Source: Citrus sinensis (Eukaryota > Streptophyta > Magnoliopsida > Sapindales > Rutaceae). Taken from it: a stretch of DNA of 64,000 nt. Location of the stretch: contig NC_068564.1 of NCBI RefSeq assembly GCF_022201045.2, forward strand, positions 1,364,001-1,428,000, in the 5' to 3' direction. Shown here piece by piece: positions 1-12,124 of this stretch. Position 1 is the stretch's first letter; each line of letters starts with the position of its first letter. Below the pieces are notes generated by a model. The model saw nothing but the letters and a program-made list of their open reading frames with translations, was not told the origin of the DNA and searched no databases. The position numbers and the translations under genes were made by a program.

Positions 1-72
1 TAAGCTTGTAATTCAATTTCACATGCTATGAACCAGAAGGATGTCATTACTCATTAGTTGTAATTTTTTTTT

Positions 73-763
73 GGGAAAATATCCACCGTCCACCTATTTT
101 TTACACCTTTTTCAAAAATACACAATTCCTTCATTTTTTAGCTGGAATCCACCTAAAGTTACATTTTTTTTCACTTTTCCACTTCCGTTTGGAATCCGTT
201 AAGAAAACTAACGGAAACTTAATAAAATGACCATTTTACCCCCAAAACGAAAATTACAATTTCACCTTAAAAAATACCAAAAATAATAAGATTTAATGAT
301 GAATATCATTATTGGTACTTTAATGAAGTACAAAAAAATCTTAACTACTAGAGATTATAACTCAATTAATAATAAAACTCTACTTATCTTAAATTCAATT
401 GATGATTTGTGAGATTGGGCTATTTTTAATACTACTGTTATAATTTAGCATTCTAATTACAGATATATTTAAAAAAAAAACATGCATTTGATGGTTATGG
501 AATTAATTTATTTATTGACCGATGGGGAAAATAATTAGATTTAATCTAATTATTTTTTGTAATTTTTAAGGTGAAATTATAATTTTCGTTTTGGGGGTAA
601 AATGGTCATTTTTTAAAATTTCCGTTAGTTTTCTTAACGGATTCCAAACGGAAGTGGAAAAGTGAAAAAAAATGTAATTTTGGGTGGATTCCAGCCAAAA
701 AATGAAGGAATTGTGTATTTTTGAAAAAGGTGTAAAAAATAGGTGGACGGTGGATATTTTCCC
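73..763. mobile_element. Mutator-like MITE with ~225-bp terminal inverted repeats
   Basis: The ends begin GGGAAAATATCCACCGTCC and finish with its exact reverse complement. The inverted arms run about 73-297 and 538-763, with only a few mismatches, around a short AT-rich centre. Nine Ts precede the element (64-72) and ten follow it (764-773), so a 9-bp duplication is possible but cannot be told apart from insertion in a T tract. Long TIRs, a terminal G and a 9-bp target site are typical of the Mutator superfamily. No transposase frame is present, so this is a non-autonomous copy. Small frames inside it are chance readings of the TIR. Confidence 0.8.
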
Positions 764-1024
764 TTTTTTTTTTCCCCCCAAAAAAAAGGGTTTGAAGGAG
801 TTTAAATTCAACTTGTACCGAGAGTGAAAAAGGGTGCTTGAAACTTATTTGATATATGTGATTTATAAACAGTTGTATATGGTTTCGGACTTTGTAAATT
901 ATATCCAACTCGCCCTTGTCTATTATTATATATATTTTTATCTAATGAGTTAAAGTGGAGATGTCACTAGAATATTAAAAAAATAAAAAATAAAAATCTG
1001 AATATATTAAAAATTATTTTTGCT

Positions 1025-1212
1025 AGTGCATTAATATATGTATTTTCTCATCTGTTAGTGGCATCCTCATTTTATTCGGATGAGATTCTCCTCATTAGAA
1101 AATTATTATTATCATTATCATCATCGTTATCTAGTGGGGAGATCATCATCTTAATAAAATGAGGATGTCACTAACAGATAAAAGAATACATATTTTAATA
1201 TACTTATAAACA
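1025..1212. mobile_element. Small foldback MITE-like inverted repeat
   Basis: Two imperfect arms, about 1025-1105 and 1132-1210, are inverted copies of each other. Both carry CATCTGTTAGTGxCATCCTC in opposite orientation, next to a short ATT/ATC-rich loop. There is no coding capacity. Element ends and target duplication are not clear, so the family is unassigned. Confidence 0.55.
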
Positions 1213-2289
1213 AAAAAAATATAATCTATTAAATTTTCTAGTAAAAGATCTAGCAATCTAACACTTTATTAAAGTGCTGGATGGACTTTCACACTATTGT
1301 GAAATCCTTTCACAATGGTGAGAAAGTCAACCCTGGTTGGAAAATTTATATATATATATATACACTTCTCTATTGCAAATACTCGTATTTTTTTCTTTAA
1401 ATATGAATTTGCTATACATACAATATAATGTATTGATATTTTTATTATTTTTTGTTCAATTAATTAATACACCCATATGATGTACACAATAAATTTATAT
1501 TTTAAAATATATGAGCATCCGCTCCTAAGAATGAGTAAGGGATCACTGACCATTTTAAAGTTAAGGACAAAATAAAAATAACAAGTCATGAGATTTCTCG
1601 TTATGTTTAAAGTAAAATAGTAGGGTGTATGAGTTATGCCTATCAAGATGAATAGGTAAATATTATTTAGTCCTTATAATTTGAGCCAATTAATTATTCT
1701 ATTAGTCTTCGTATTTGTAAAAATAATTTAAAAAATATAATTCATTGCTTCTGTATACGTTAAATATTTATTATATTTTATGATATAACTTAACATTCTA
1801 ACAAGTCATACATGCAGTAGCTGAAAAATATAAAATAATGAAATAAACTTTTACAAAAAAAATATATACAACTAAACCCAATTTTTTGTAAAAAAAATAT
1901 ATAAGAACTAACTTAGTAATTGGCTCAAATCATAGAAATTAAATTAAAATTAGCAATAGATAAAATATCCTTACTTCGACCTTAATTACTTTAACACAAT
2001 TCATGCAAAACAAAACTGACGGTGATATGGAACATTTTCTTAAATTTTTTTTTTGTGATTAATTATCAATGATTTTCACTGACTTTCTATATTAATTAAT
2101 GAATGGAGAGGACAAAAGAAGAGCTGCTTTCAGCTCACTTATTTGCCAAAAATGGAATTTTATCCACGGTGATGCTACATGTATATAGAAAGCAATAAGT
2201 GGAAAGAAACATTTTAATACACGAGCCAATGAGATAGAATTTAAATTAAATTAAACCATTGTCAATACACGGGACAATAAAGTGATTTG
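1213..2289. other. AT-rich intergenic stretch
   Basis: I see no gene or convincing element here, only AT-rich sequence with short simple repeats, for example a TA run near 1349-1362. Confidence 0.5.
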
Positions 2290-2306
2290 AATACAAAAGC
2301 ACTTAT

Positions 2307-2634
2307 ACCAATGGGTCTTTGGTCCAATGGGAGAAGCCTTGCACTTACAATGTTGAGTGCAAGGGTTCGAGCCTCCATAAGAGCATTATGGAGGTTAGTT
2401 TCAGTTCTTCCTCAATTATCAATTAATTGAGTGGAGACAGTCTCTCCCTTACGAAATGTGAGTGGAGCAGGCACCCCTCGAATATTAGAGAGGGTTTAAA
2501 ATATCTGGGCATATACTTCAGTGTGTCAATGTATGATGGTGGTTCCAGTTATATAGTATGATTGTAAATATTAATTGTAATGTCTGATGTAATGTCAGTA
2601 ATATCTGTGTATAACAGACTTCAAAAAAAAAAAA
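2307..2634 (+). mobile_element. tRNA-derived SINE with 17-bp target-site duplication
   Basis: The 5' part carries a pol III box-A-like motif (TGGTCCAATGGG, about 2331) and a box-B motif (GGTTCGAGCC, about 2384). The element ends in an A-rich tail. It is flanked by perfect copies of AATACAAAAGCACTTAT at 2290-2306 and 2635-2651. The same family, sharing GAGTGGAG/CAGTCT, CCTCGAATAT and TGTAAATATTAATTGTAAT blocks, occurs again at 4932-5246 and 5264-5467. A pol III promoter, A tail and long direct repeats are the standard signature of a SINE mobilised by LINE machinery. Confidence 0.9.
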
Positions 2635-2651
2635 AATACAAAAGCACTTAT

Positions 2652-4914
2652 TTGAGTTGGTAAAAGTTATTTTTTCTAGAAGAGATATTTTCATTTAGAT
2701 TAGTTTGGATTTTCCATGCGGATCATGTCCATTTATGAAGGGGTTTCATTTCTTTCTTTCATTCACACAATAAAGTGGCAAATTGGTCGTATTGTTTAAT
2801 AGTTTTTTTTTTTTTTTAAAAAAAGGGCTATGTGGATCAGAAAAGTGCTTCACGAATTGCTTGTTATTTCCTTGGCCCCTCTATGCTGAATTTTCAACAA
2901 TATATTCCAAGCTTTACATGACCCAATATAAGCTATAAATCCAAACACGGTTTATATGACATACTCAAATATGTCATAACAAATATATGTTGCTTTCAAA
3001 CATCTTGTATGTGTAATGTATGCCTTAATATTATTATTTACCAACCGGCAACCGCGGCAAAAAGGAGCTCCCTTTTATCAACCGCACCTCATGATTTAGA
3101 GCACTTTCATATGTGCCTCTAGGGATACTTAATCTAGTAAACTTTTAAGTAATTTTATTTAGTTGGCTACTTAAGATTGAGTCCTCAAAATAATAAAGAC
3201 CAAAAGAATTAATTTTAACTTTACCCACTTTTTTTTTTTTTTTTTTTTCAAATCAAAGATGACGAAGCACTTTCATCAACCCATACTAAAAGTGCTTTAT
3301 CATTTTGTTTCTCTGTTGCCTTTACAACTAGTGTACATGTGTGTGTCTCCTCCACCTTCTTGACGGTTGAAAAGATAGTAACCATATTCTTTGACTCGAA
3401 TTTAAAATCAACCTATACACAAGTCATATATACTTTTTTTTAATACGTAACTTTAAAAAAATTACATAATATAATAAGATCCTTTTAGGCCCTTATATAT
3501 CCCCGCCCATGTCTAATCGATAATATTACTTATAATGTACGACATTATCACATAGGATTACATGTTTAAATAATACGTAACTTTAACATCATTCACAAGA
3601 TGTTATAAAATTACATCATATAATAAGTGTATGATCAGTCACCAGATTGATTGTTTCAATAATCAAATGAGATAGTAATTAAACCATGTAATATGTATAT
3701 TCTATGCTTTGGAAAAGATGGAAATTTGTGTTGAAGGCGCGCGGGTGGAATTAATTATAAGTTCGGTGTTTCGATATGGTATTATGAGTGCAAGTAGTGC
3801 CAAATGGGGTAAGATAGAGACATTATTATTATGAGGACTTTTTTAAAAATTTTTATTCTATCACTCGTTTGAGTAACAGTGAAGCAAGTACCATCGCTGC
3901 TGGATTGCTCTAAATCACTCACTCAAGAGACCAGAGACACTAAATATATTTTATTCTCCAAAAGTCTCATGTTAATGAAAATAAGAATACTTTTTTTTTT
4001 CTTTTATTTGTTAATAAAAAAACATAATTATTAACGAATAGTAATTTTAATGTACGTGGTAGCAGATGATGATAAGGATTAAGATGTTTGTTGCAAAGTA
4101 CCCTTCAAAGACTTCCGAAGATAAGGTCGACGCAGGGGACTTGCAACAAGTGGTTTGTCTCTTTGAGATTGAAAGTGATTAAAGCTTAATTTTGGAACGT
4201 TTCATTTTTTTAATTCTTTTTTTTTTTTAATAACAACAAAACAAATATGAAACCATAGCAAATGTTTTAATCATGCATGTGCCATACTCAGGGACTAACT
4301 ATTTCAAAACGGGAGGGAGAGAGAGAGAGAATGCCAAATTTAATTCACTTATAATATCATTTTCCTATTTCTACTCTTAGTCCACAATCTCTAATTTATT
4401 CATCCATATGATTAATTTTTCTCCCCCTATCAGCGTTGCATATTATGAAATCCCAATTCTAGAAATATAATAAGTTTTTTTTTTTTTGTAACAAGATATG
4501 ATGAAATAAATCATTATTTTTCTGAGAAACTTGTATTATTTCAATTTGTTTTTTGTACGTACAGACATTAATGGCATCATAATTTTACTGGGAGTTAATC
4601 AAGTTATATTGGCCAGCCAGTTCTGGTAAAAAGTACTTTCACTCTGAAAATACAACATTAATTGAGTGGCACATCAGAATTTTCAAACTCGTCATGTCAG
4701 TTCTCTTGCATGAGGAAATATGACAAGTGAAGTTTTTTTCCTTCTTATTTTGGCTCATGGGATTTAATTAGGCAAAGCTGGCACACGTCAATTCTAGTTG
4801 ACTCATCGCCAACTACAGTGTTTTCCCTCGATAGCTTATATTATTCACCCGCATGAATTATTCTCTTTTTTTTTTTAATTTTTTTTTCTTTGCCCTTTCC
4901 TTTTTACAGACGTT
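2652..4914. other. Intergenic, no gene seen
   Basis: This is AT-rich sequence with homopolymer T/A tracts and a short GA run at about 4315-4330. I see no coding potential or defined element. Confidence 0.5.
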
Positions 4915-4931
4915 AACTTTGCGGCAGCAGA

Positions 4932-5246
4932 CCAATAGGCCTTTGATCGAGTAGGAGAGCCCTTGCACTTAAAATAATGAGTGTAAGGGTTTGAGTCTTT
5001 ATAAAAGTATTTATGAGGTTTATTTATAATTTTTTCTTAATTAACACATAATTGAGTGGAGTCAGTCTATTCCTCACAAAATGTGAGTAGAGTGGACAGC
5101 CCTCGAATATTTGAGAGGATTTGAAGAATTTAGGCAGCGCTTCAGAAGAGTACGTGCCACGATGAAGGTCTCAATTGTAGAATCAGTGTGTAAATATTAA
5201 TTGTAATACCTACAGTCCTGTATAAACAGTATTCAAAAAAAAAAAA
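4932..5246 (+). mobile_element. tRNA-derived SINE (same family as 2307-2634)
   Basis: Box-A-like sequence (TTGATCGAGTAGGAG), a degraded box B (GGTTTGAGTC), the family's 3' blocks and an A tail ending near 5246 are all present. It is flanked by AACTTTGCGGCAGCAGA at 4915-4931 and again at 5247-5263. It is less decayed than the neighbouring copy at 5264-5467. Confidence 0.85.
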
Positions 5247-5263
5247 AACTTTGCGGCAGCAGA

Positions 5264-5467
5264 TTAATGAATTTTTGGTCCAGTAAGAGAATCTTTACAC
5301 TTATAATATGAGTGAAATTGACAACTCTCAAATATTTGAGAGAATTTAAAAAATTTAAGCAGCACTTCAGAAAAATACATGTCATAAAAAAAATCTCAAT
5401 TATAAAATCTGTTTATAAATATTAATTATAATAACTATAATCTTATATAATAATATTAAAATAAAAA
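5264..5467 (+). mobile_element. Older, internally deleted SINE copy at the same target
   Basis: The sequence begins with the family head (TTTTGGTCCAGTAAGAGAATC) and jumps to the 3' half (CTCAAATATTTGAGAG onward), so about 100 bp of the middle is missing. Many C-to-T/G-to-A type changes suggest greater age. It ends in an A-rich tail and is followed by a third copy of the target sequence AACTTTGCGGCAGCAG at 5468-5483. Confidence 0.8.
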
Positions 5468-5483
5468 AACTTTGCGGCAGCAG

Positions 5484-6148
5484 GCCGCCAGAGCCATGCA
5501 TGCCTATAAACACCAAAAGTAAAATTTTCCAAAAAAAATTTCCATTAAAATAAAAGACTCGACTCGATTTCACACACGAGCGGGAGCGGCACCGACTTCG
5601 ACTCCAATGACCGCAAATCGCGCCCGCTAGTGTGGGCCTACAAAGAATGCCACTGTGGAATTTTTTTTAAAAGAATAAAAATCACGTATATGTATTCAAA
5701 CTTTGCCACGTCACCACTTATTAATCTCAAATTCTCAGTAGTAGTTAAAATGAGAGCATTTCTTTTGTAACGACGCAGTTTCAATATTTGAAGTACATAT
5801 TAATCGATTTTTTATTTTTGAATATTAGAAAAAAAAATTACGTCTAGAGAAAACATAATTGGGACGAAATTTTATATTTTCATTAATACTCATCAAAATT
5901 ATGCAGCCTAATTATTATTACTGTTATTGTCATAACATACCACGGCAGAACTTCACTTCACTTAACTCAACTCCGTCAAGTTTAACGGAGTTATGTAGTA
6001 AACAAATAAATAATTTGAAAAAAAAATAAAAAAAGAACACTACTAGAATAACAAAAATGGCCGATTTTTCGGTCACCGCCGGTACAAAAACTGCCGAGTA
6101 ATCGGCAAGCAAAAGACGGTGAGACTCTTGTTTTTCAGTTTCACACTC
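5484..6148. other. Intergenic and 3' flank of the CRF gene
   Basis: A short GC-rich patch at about 5560-5640 stands out from the AT-rich surroundings but has no recognisable coding content. The part nearest 6148 is the presumed 3' UTR of the minus-strand CRF gene. Confidence 0.5.
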
Positions 6149-7252
6149 TCAAAGTCCTCCAACAAGCGGAGGGTCAGCCGAGAACAAATCGCCGATGTCT
6201 TGGAAATAGTCGTCCACTTGACATAGCGCAGAAGAAGAAGGATAGGACGACGTCGTTGAGAATGTGAAATCACCACCAAAATCTTGAGGCACCGTATCGA
6301 GAAACTCGTCAGTACTGAAGAAGATGCTGTCTTGAAACATCGGAGCAGCAGGGTTGCCGCCGTCGTCGTGGAAAAACGACAGCCCAGGTGTTGGCACGTT
6401 GCTGAAAAACTCGTCGAGAAATGGCAAATCCAACGGCAAATAGTCGCCTCCCCCTGAGGAATCGTCACACAAAACCGCGGTCGTCGTCGTTTCTCCTTGA
6501 ATCTCTTCATCTTTCGGCGGCTTTTCTTGTTCAGACTCTTCGCTCGAATGGGTTCTGAAATTGAGAACAGAAGTTGGTGAGGAGAGATTGTGACAGTGAG
6601 ACTCTTCACCCGATTCGTAACCCGAAACCGTAGCCGTAGCCGATACGTTGATTGTTGTTTCGGGCTTTTCTACTTCAACCTCAACTTCAACAGCAGGCGG
6701 TGGCGTCGAGAAATTTGTCAAAGCGTCGGGACCTCGAAGTTTGATGGCGGCGTTGTCATATACCCGGGCAGCCTCTTCAGCTGTGTCGTAAGTACCAAGC
6801 CACAACCGTACACGTCTCGCGGGATCTCTAATCTCAGCCGCCCATTTCCCCCACGGCCTCTGCCGTACGCCACGAAACTTCTTCCCATTCGTCGTTTGCG
6901 AAGCCTGCCTTAACGGCCGTGCTGCATCATTATTCATATTGTCCGCTGCCACTCTCTTTCTGTTACTGCCAACGGCTCCCGCGGCGTTGCTACTGCTGTT
7001 CTTGCTGCCGTTGCTGCAGCTCGTCTCAATGTTGATTTCGCTCACGTAGCGTTTCACCCGCTGGCGGCTGAAGAACTCTCCTTCCTCGTCGCTTGATGAG
7101 TCCGTGGCGTCGTGGTCGGTGGTCAATATCCGTACCACCCTCCGTTCATCGGCGATTCTTTTATTGGATTTCAGAGATGGTTTTGTGAATTTCTTTGTAA
7201 CATTTCGATGTACTGTGTATTTAATCGGACACAGACTGCTGCTTTGCTCCAT
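6149..7252 (-). CDS. Cytokinin response factor (AP2/ERF group VI, CRF3/CRF4-like)
   Basis: This single-exon gene encodes 367 aa. The reading frame extends two codons upstream, but the first ATG is at 7252, starting MEQSSS. An N-terminal CRF domain lies at about residues 8-70, including the [13 protein letters not shown] block and the following RQRVKRY stretch. One AP2 domain lies at about 124-182 ([34 protein letters not shown]), with residues typical of GCC-box-binding ERFs. SPTSVL at 225-230 is the MAP-kinase-site motif known in group VI ERFs. An acidic C-terminal region ends in DIGDLF. CRFs are nuclear transcription factors induced by and acting in cytokinin signalling and in leaf and embryo development. 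The next gene being UBC9/10-like supports the CRF3/CRF4 lineage. A short uORF lies in the leader (7286-7300). Confidence 0.95.
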   Translation of the reverse strand: MEQSSSLCPIKYTVHRNVTKKFTKPSLKSNKRIADERRVVRILTTDHDATDSSSDEEGEFFSRQRVKRYVSEINIETSCSNGSKNSSSNAAGAVGSNRKRVAADNMNNDAARPLRQASQTTNGKKFRGVRQRPWGKWAAEIRDPARRVRLWLGTYDTAEEAARVYDNAAIKLRGPDALTNFSTPPPAVEVEVEVEKPETTINVSATATVSGYESGEESHCHNLSSPTSVLNFRTHSSEESEQEKPPKDEEIQGETTTTAVLCDDSSGGGDYLPLDLPFLDEFFSNVPTPGLSFFHDDGGNPAAPMFQDSIFFSTDEFLDTVPQDFGGDFTFSTTSSYPSSSALCQVDDYFQDIGDLFSADPPLVGGL

Positions 7253-7285
7253 TTTCAATTTAAAATTAAATTTCTCTCTCGCTCA

Positions 7286-7300
7286 CTAAATCCTTCGCAT
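7286..7300 (-). promoter_or_regulatory. Four-codon uORF in the CRF leader
   Basis: Reading on the minus strand, ATG CGA AGG ATT TAG lies 33 nt before the main ATG. If the leader runs from the putative TATA region near 7580, this uORF is transcribed and could reduce or condition translation. The sequence is seen directly; the effect is inference. Confidence 0.5.
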
Positions 7301-8000
7301 CGAGAAAAGAAAAGAGAAAGAAATTATTCCACTGTTCGAAGATTAAAGGGGGGCACTAAAAGAGAAAAGAATCGTCAAAGTGAAGCCAGCAGTTGAAAGA
7401 AGATTCTGTTTCAGTGAATATATGGGGGATTTTTTTTTTTTTCCTCCTCTGTTTTGAATCAAAATCTTTGAGACTGAGAAAGAGTGAGAACAAGTGTACG
7501 GAACAAGATTGAAGAGAGAGTAATGAGTGTATGAAGAAGCAGAGTTTTAGTTGCGGAGGAGACCGAAACACTGAAAATGCTGTTTTATAGGATCCAACAG
7601 CCGAATTCGGAAAAACCCCATTTATATTAAATATTACCATAATTTTCATTTTTTATTTCTAATTTAATTTTTTATCATCATAAAAAAATTCAAAATTAAA
7701 AAAATGTTATTTGCTAATTAAGAAGGGCAGTAAGTACTAGAGAGCCGGTCGGTCAGTGAACCGGAGTTTCCGGTGAGGGCCCAAAGTGGAAACGACCCGC
7801 CGCATCCCAATGACGCCGTATGATTTCGACACGTAGCGTTTGCGGGCCCGGTTTGAATTTGGCCCGATGGGAAAACATCATAAGGTGCTGAATCAGCGTA
7901 CGATTCATCTCGGAGAGCGTGAGCAAGTCACGTGAGGCCCAAGATACCCGGCCTTTGTTAAAATGGTTCCAGTCAGTCAAATTGTCCACTGCTTTGACTA
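7301..8000 (-). promoter_or_regulatory. CRF leader and promoter region
   Basis: A pyrimidine-rich leader reaches to about 7560, where CCTATAAAAC (about 7580-7590) is a plausible TATA box. Further upstream is a relatively GC-rich block (7740-7990) containing CACGTG (about 7929) and TTGAC/GTCAA core motifs of the W-box type. The motifs are short, so their function is only inferred. Confidence 0.4.
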
Positions 8001-10130
8001 TTTCAAGTTAATTACTCTTTGTTCTCTTAATCAAGTGGGCTAATCAATTATTACGCCGAGGGTAGTTTGGTAAATTAAGTTGTGTAGAACACTTCATGTC
8101 GTGCTGGCTCGGTGGGTTAATAATTTTTCTACCCTTGGAGGATTCAACTTGAATTCTTTTTTTATTTTTCATTTTATTTTTGTTTATGTTTGTTTTGGGT
8201 GATAAATTATAAAATTACATTTTTACAGCTAGTAGTAACGTGGTGGGCGGCCTTGAATTTGCCGCCATTTATATAATTAGGTTTTATACGTCTCTGGGCT
8301 GTTTCTGTTCTCTTCGTTTTCACTACCGAGATGTTTTATCGTACATGCTCTCCATTTGCGTGGTAAGCACGCTCTTTCAAATTATAAAATAAATAGAATT
8401 GAATTAGCATTAAAATTATTTCCTTATTTTTCGTCCAATTAAAGTATTTCTTTTCCTCCAAGTTAAATCCCGTCTTCCTTCCAAGTAATAATTTTTATTC
8501 TTTTTGGTGTTTTTAAAATCATTGGATAATATTCTGATTCATTAGAAATATATAAAATGATACAAAAATGGTAGTGAACATAAATTAAAATAGGATTAAT
8601 CCAAATGTAAGGTAATCCCATAAAATTAGAAGTATTATTTGATAAAATTATGATACTACAAAATTTGATCCATCACCGAATGACACTATAATAGGACATA
8701 TTATTAAAAATAATTGTTCAAAAAGGAATCGTTTTCTTTGTAACTTTTTTATCAAGTAATCTAACTAAGGCGGAATTTATTTAAATTTTCTTATTTTTCC
8801 GTCATTCAAAAAAGTTATGTGATTAATATTGAGTACAAATTTCGATTATCCGCGCGTAGCATTTGCAATAATAAAAATGGTTTGTAAATTATACAACATC
8901 GCGGTAAAATTTTAGCACACCAAAACGTTTATTTTTTTAAACCGAACACGGAACACGTGGCCCGTGATTAAAATCGTCTAAGCGTGGGGCCCCTGCGCAA
9001 AGAGATGATGCTCGTGGAACACGGAGAGATAGACCGTTTGATCAACGTAACAGTAACCACGAGGTCAAAATTTTTGTGCCGTTGATATAATCACACACGA
9101 CGGTAGACATGTGCCGTCCGTACTGAATGGAGACTCCGGTTCCATGCGTCTTTTTTTCTTTTTTTTTTTTCTTGGTAAAGGGTCAACTGAGATTGGTCTA
9201 ATTTTAGTGAATATGAGAATTTATTAGAAAAAATGTTGGTCGATAATTTTCCTTAAATAGAAAAAACAAATTCAATTTTCGTTGAACGTTAACATGTATC
9301 GATAATTTTCTTTTCTTTTTCTTTTTTTTTTAATCATATTGAATACTCATCAACACGTGAAACAGTTTTTGAGGCCTCCTCGAATGTGTATGCAGGAATT
9401 GATTTTCCTTTAGATATTGGAAACTACATATTTTTTTAAGAAAAAAAAATCACTTCTAACTTGATTTCGTTATTTTATTGATGATGGTGTGACGTCGTCA
9501 CATAATTAACGTTCAAGTAATTTGCAAGCCAAATAAAACTGCCAAGACTTGAGGAGGCAAGTACACGAAATTACAGGAAGAAAATGAACAAGATCAACGA
9601 TAGTTTCTTGCCTGTAACAATGAAGACAGTTACTGATCGATTGATACATTTTTAATTTACAATTAAAGATTTGACCTTGGCCCCCCCCCCCCCCCAAAAA
9701 AAAAAAAAAAAAAAACTTAGTTTTAAAGAACATTTGAGGACTCAAAAAACCAACAAATGGGCGTGGTCCGGCGCATTGAAACGAATAACTTGTAAATGAA
9801 GCAAATAATCAAAAACATTCCTAAAAATATGTACATTAGATGAAACAAAGGAGCCGACTCATTTTTGTTCCTTTTAATACGACTTTCTTTGCATGATCGT
9901 CAAGCTTTTAATTCAATACTTGATTGAACACACTAGTGTGATTTTGCATGGACCCATAAATGAGTCTTGCCTGTACGTGTCGTCAAGTGATTGGGTCGCT
10001 GGGTTCTAATAATTCTCAGAAGTTGACTAGTTTTGGTTTATGTAGCATCTGTTAGTGTTTAGCTAGATATATCTGTTTTGAGTATTAATTAGGATTTAGG
10101 AAGTGTTTTCGGAACTCTGATTGTAATTAT
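8001..10130. other. Intergenic, no gene seen
   Basis: Noted here are an ACACGTGGCC ABRE-like motif near 8950 in a locally GC-richer patch (8940-9130), and a compound homopolymer of 15 C followed by 20 A at 9681-9715. I saw no supported coding region. Confidence 0.5.
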
Positions 10131-10137
10131 TATTATT

Positions 10138-10455
10138 ATAACCAACAAAGTGTTGGCTCCACTGGCAATAGAGTCCCCTTAAGTGACTTGATTGAGTTTG
10201 CTCCCCAGTTCCAGTCGCAGGGAAGTCGCCTTTGTTGGGAGATTATAACCAACAAAGTGTTGGCTCCACTGGCAATGGAGTCCCCTTAAGTGGCTTGATT
10301 GAGTTTGCTTCCCAGTTCCAGTCGCAGGGAAGTCGCCTTTGTTGGGAGAACATGTGCCTTCCGGTTCGAGCGGGGACTTCTAGTCTGGGTTGTGATACGA
10401 GCTTAAAGGTGCCTCCCACAGTTGGGGCCCTCCCTAGGATACCTCGTGGTTAAGA
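10138..10455 (+). mobile_element. SINE-like tRNA-derived element with internal 107-bp tandem duplication
   Basis: The head of the element (AACCAACAAAGTGTTGGCTCC, ending GCCTTTGTTGGGAGA) occurs twice in tandem with a 107-bp period, about 10138-10244 and 10245-10351, differing at only a few bases. It is followed by GGTTCGAGCGG, a box-B-like motif, and a unique 3' part ending near 10455. Both flanks are ATTATTATTATTATA-type sequence (about 10126-10140 and 10470-10486), consistent with a target duplication in a simple repeat. It does not share sequence with the SINE family at 2307. Confidence 0.6.
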
Positions 10456-10486
10456 TAAAAAATAAAAAATTATTATTATTATTATA

Positions 10487-12121
10487 TAAGCATCCAATAG
10501 TAAACGCGGTTTTATTAACTTAATATGCTAAATATTGACTTGTATTATTCGTAAGTTGGCGGAATTATAACTCACTAACAGTTTAATTAATTAATTGTTC
10601 TCTTTAATTTGTAGTAAGCAGTAAGCAACTACTGTTGGTCACGCGTAGGGGCACGCCTGCATGTAAAATCACAAAAGGCAAAATGGAGGTCATAATGGGG
10701 AATAAGGTGGTCACAATTACACAGTTCCATAATTCACCAAAATGCATATGGTAAATGATAAGTGTTGTTGTATTTGTACTGCATCTGCATGGGTGATGAT
10801 GAGTCACGACTCACATGCACCATCAAAAACTGAGGAATTATCTCTCACGTGACCACCTTCGTGTCTAAGATAGTTAAATATTCAGACTACTTGTTCACTT
10901 AAATATTTGCTTAATTAATTCTCCAGAGAAATATAATATTGTCTATTGAAGAACAAGTGGCCGGGGTAGTAGTGTATTTTTGTTCCTTCTCGAGGAATCA
11001 TTTTGAGTGTTTCTCATGTTTAAAATGAAATCTTATCAGTCTTTTTTTTTTTTTCAATAAGTAAATGAAACAAAATGTTTAAAATGAAATTTTATGAGTC
11101 TTTTTTTTTTTCCAACAAGTAAATGAAACAAAATGTTCCAAAAGTACTTTTATGTACGTTCATCAACATCATAAATTGGATGAATAAAATGTTTTTTTTT
11201 TTAAATTTAATGATACTATATTTATTTAGTTGTGATACTTAGTTTGTATTTAAATTGATGTGGTATATAATGTGTGTCGCTATCTAATTAGCTCAAGTTT
11301 TAAAATTTTACACGCTATATTAATTTGCTTTTGTAGCTTTTAAATTCAAAACTAAATGCCCATCTTATGGAGTTAGCTTTTCGAAATTCAAATTAGAGAT
11401 ATATTGATCGAAGAAGCAACTGTTTAAAGATCCCATGATTTTTAGAGAGAAATAAAAGATAATCATATGGATTAGCAAGTTAAGATAAAATAATATAATA
11501 ATTAAAATAGAGCAACTTATCTTGGACTTTGGCATCAACACACATTGAGCCAAGTGAACCCATAAACAAAAGACAGCTCAAGAAACTCCACCAAATTCGA
11601 CAAATCCCTGGTCTCCTTTCTGCTCACAACACATTATATGAATAAATTAATATAAATATGAAACCAAATGTAATAGTTTTTAAAACTTTTTACTTGGGTT
11701 GTGTTGGTTTCTTCTAAAACAGTGAAATATGTACTTGTGTTTCGTAATTTTGTAAATGGATTTTTATGAATTTCCTGCAACTAAATGAAGAGACAAGTCA
11801 ATGAGAATCAAGTCCAAGATCCACATGAGATTCTCTCTAGTCATTACATAACATCACTAACCATCAAATTAAAGATTAGATAACTTACTTATCATCGATC
11901 ATCGAACCCTAGATGCTCTTGATTCTTGTGTTACCGGCTGAACATACTCCTTCTGTTTCTATGAAAATTACGAGCTTGTACATTATCGTGATTAATTGCA
12001 AATTGGATTAATTCATGAATATTTAGCCGGTTACTATCTATATATCTTCCTCGATGTTTCCAAGCATCTTTATATATTTATTTTACTTACAATGGTGCAT
12101 AAATTCTTAACCGTAGAGCAT
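10487..12121. other. Intergenic with a short tandem repeat
   Basis: A ~58-bp unit (GTTTAAAATGAAAT, then TCAGTC/GAGTC, a T tract and AAGTAAATGAAACAAAATG) occurs twice at about 11018-11137. I see no gene. Confidence 0.5.
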
Positions 12122-12124
12122 TTA

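Noticed and set aside
6073..6609. 178-codon minus-strand ORF overlapping the CRF gene
   Set aside because: It is another frame of the CRF coding region, without any recognisable domain.
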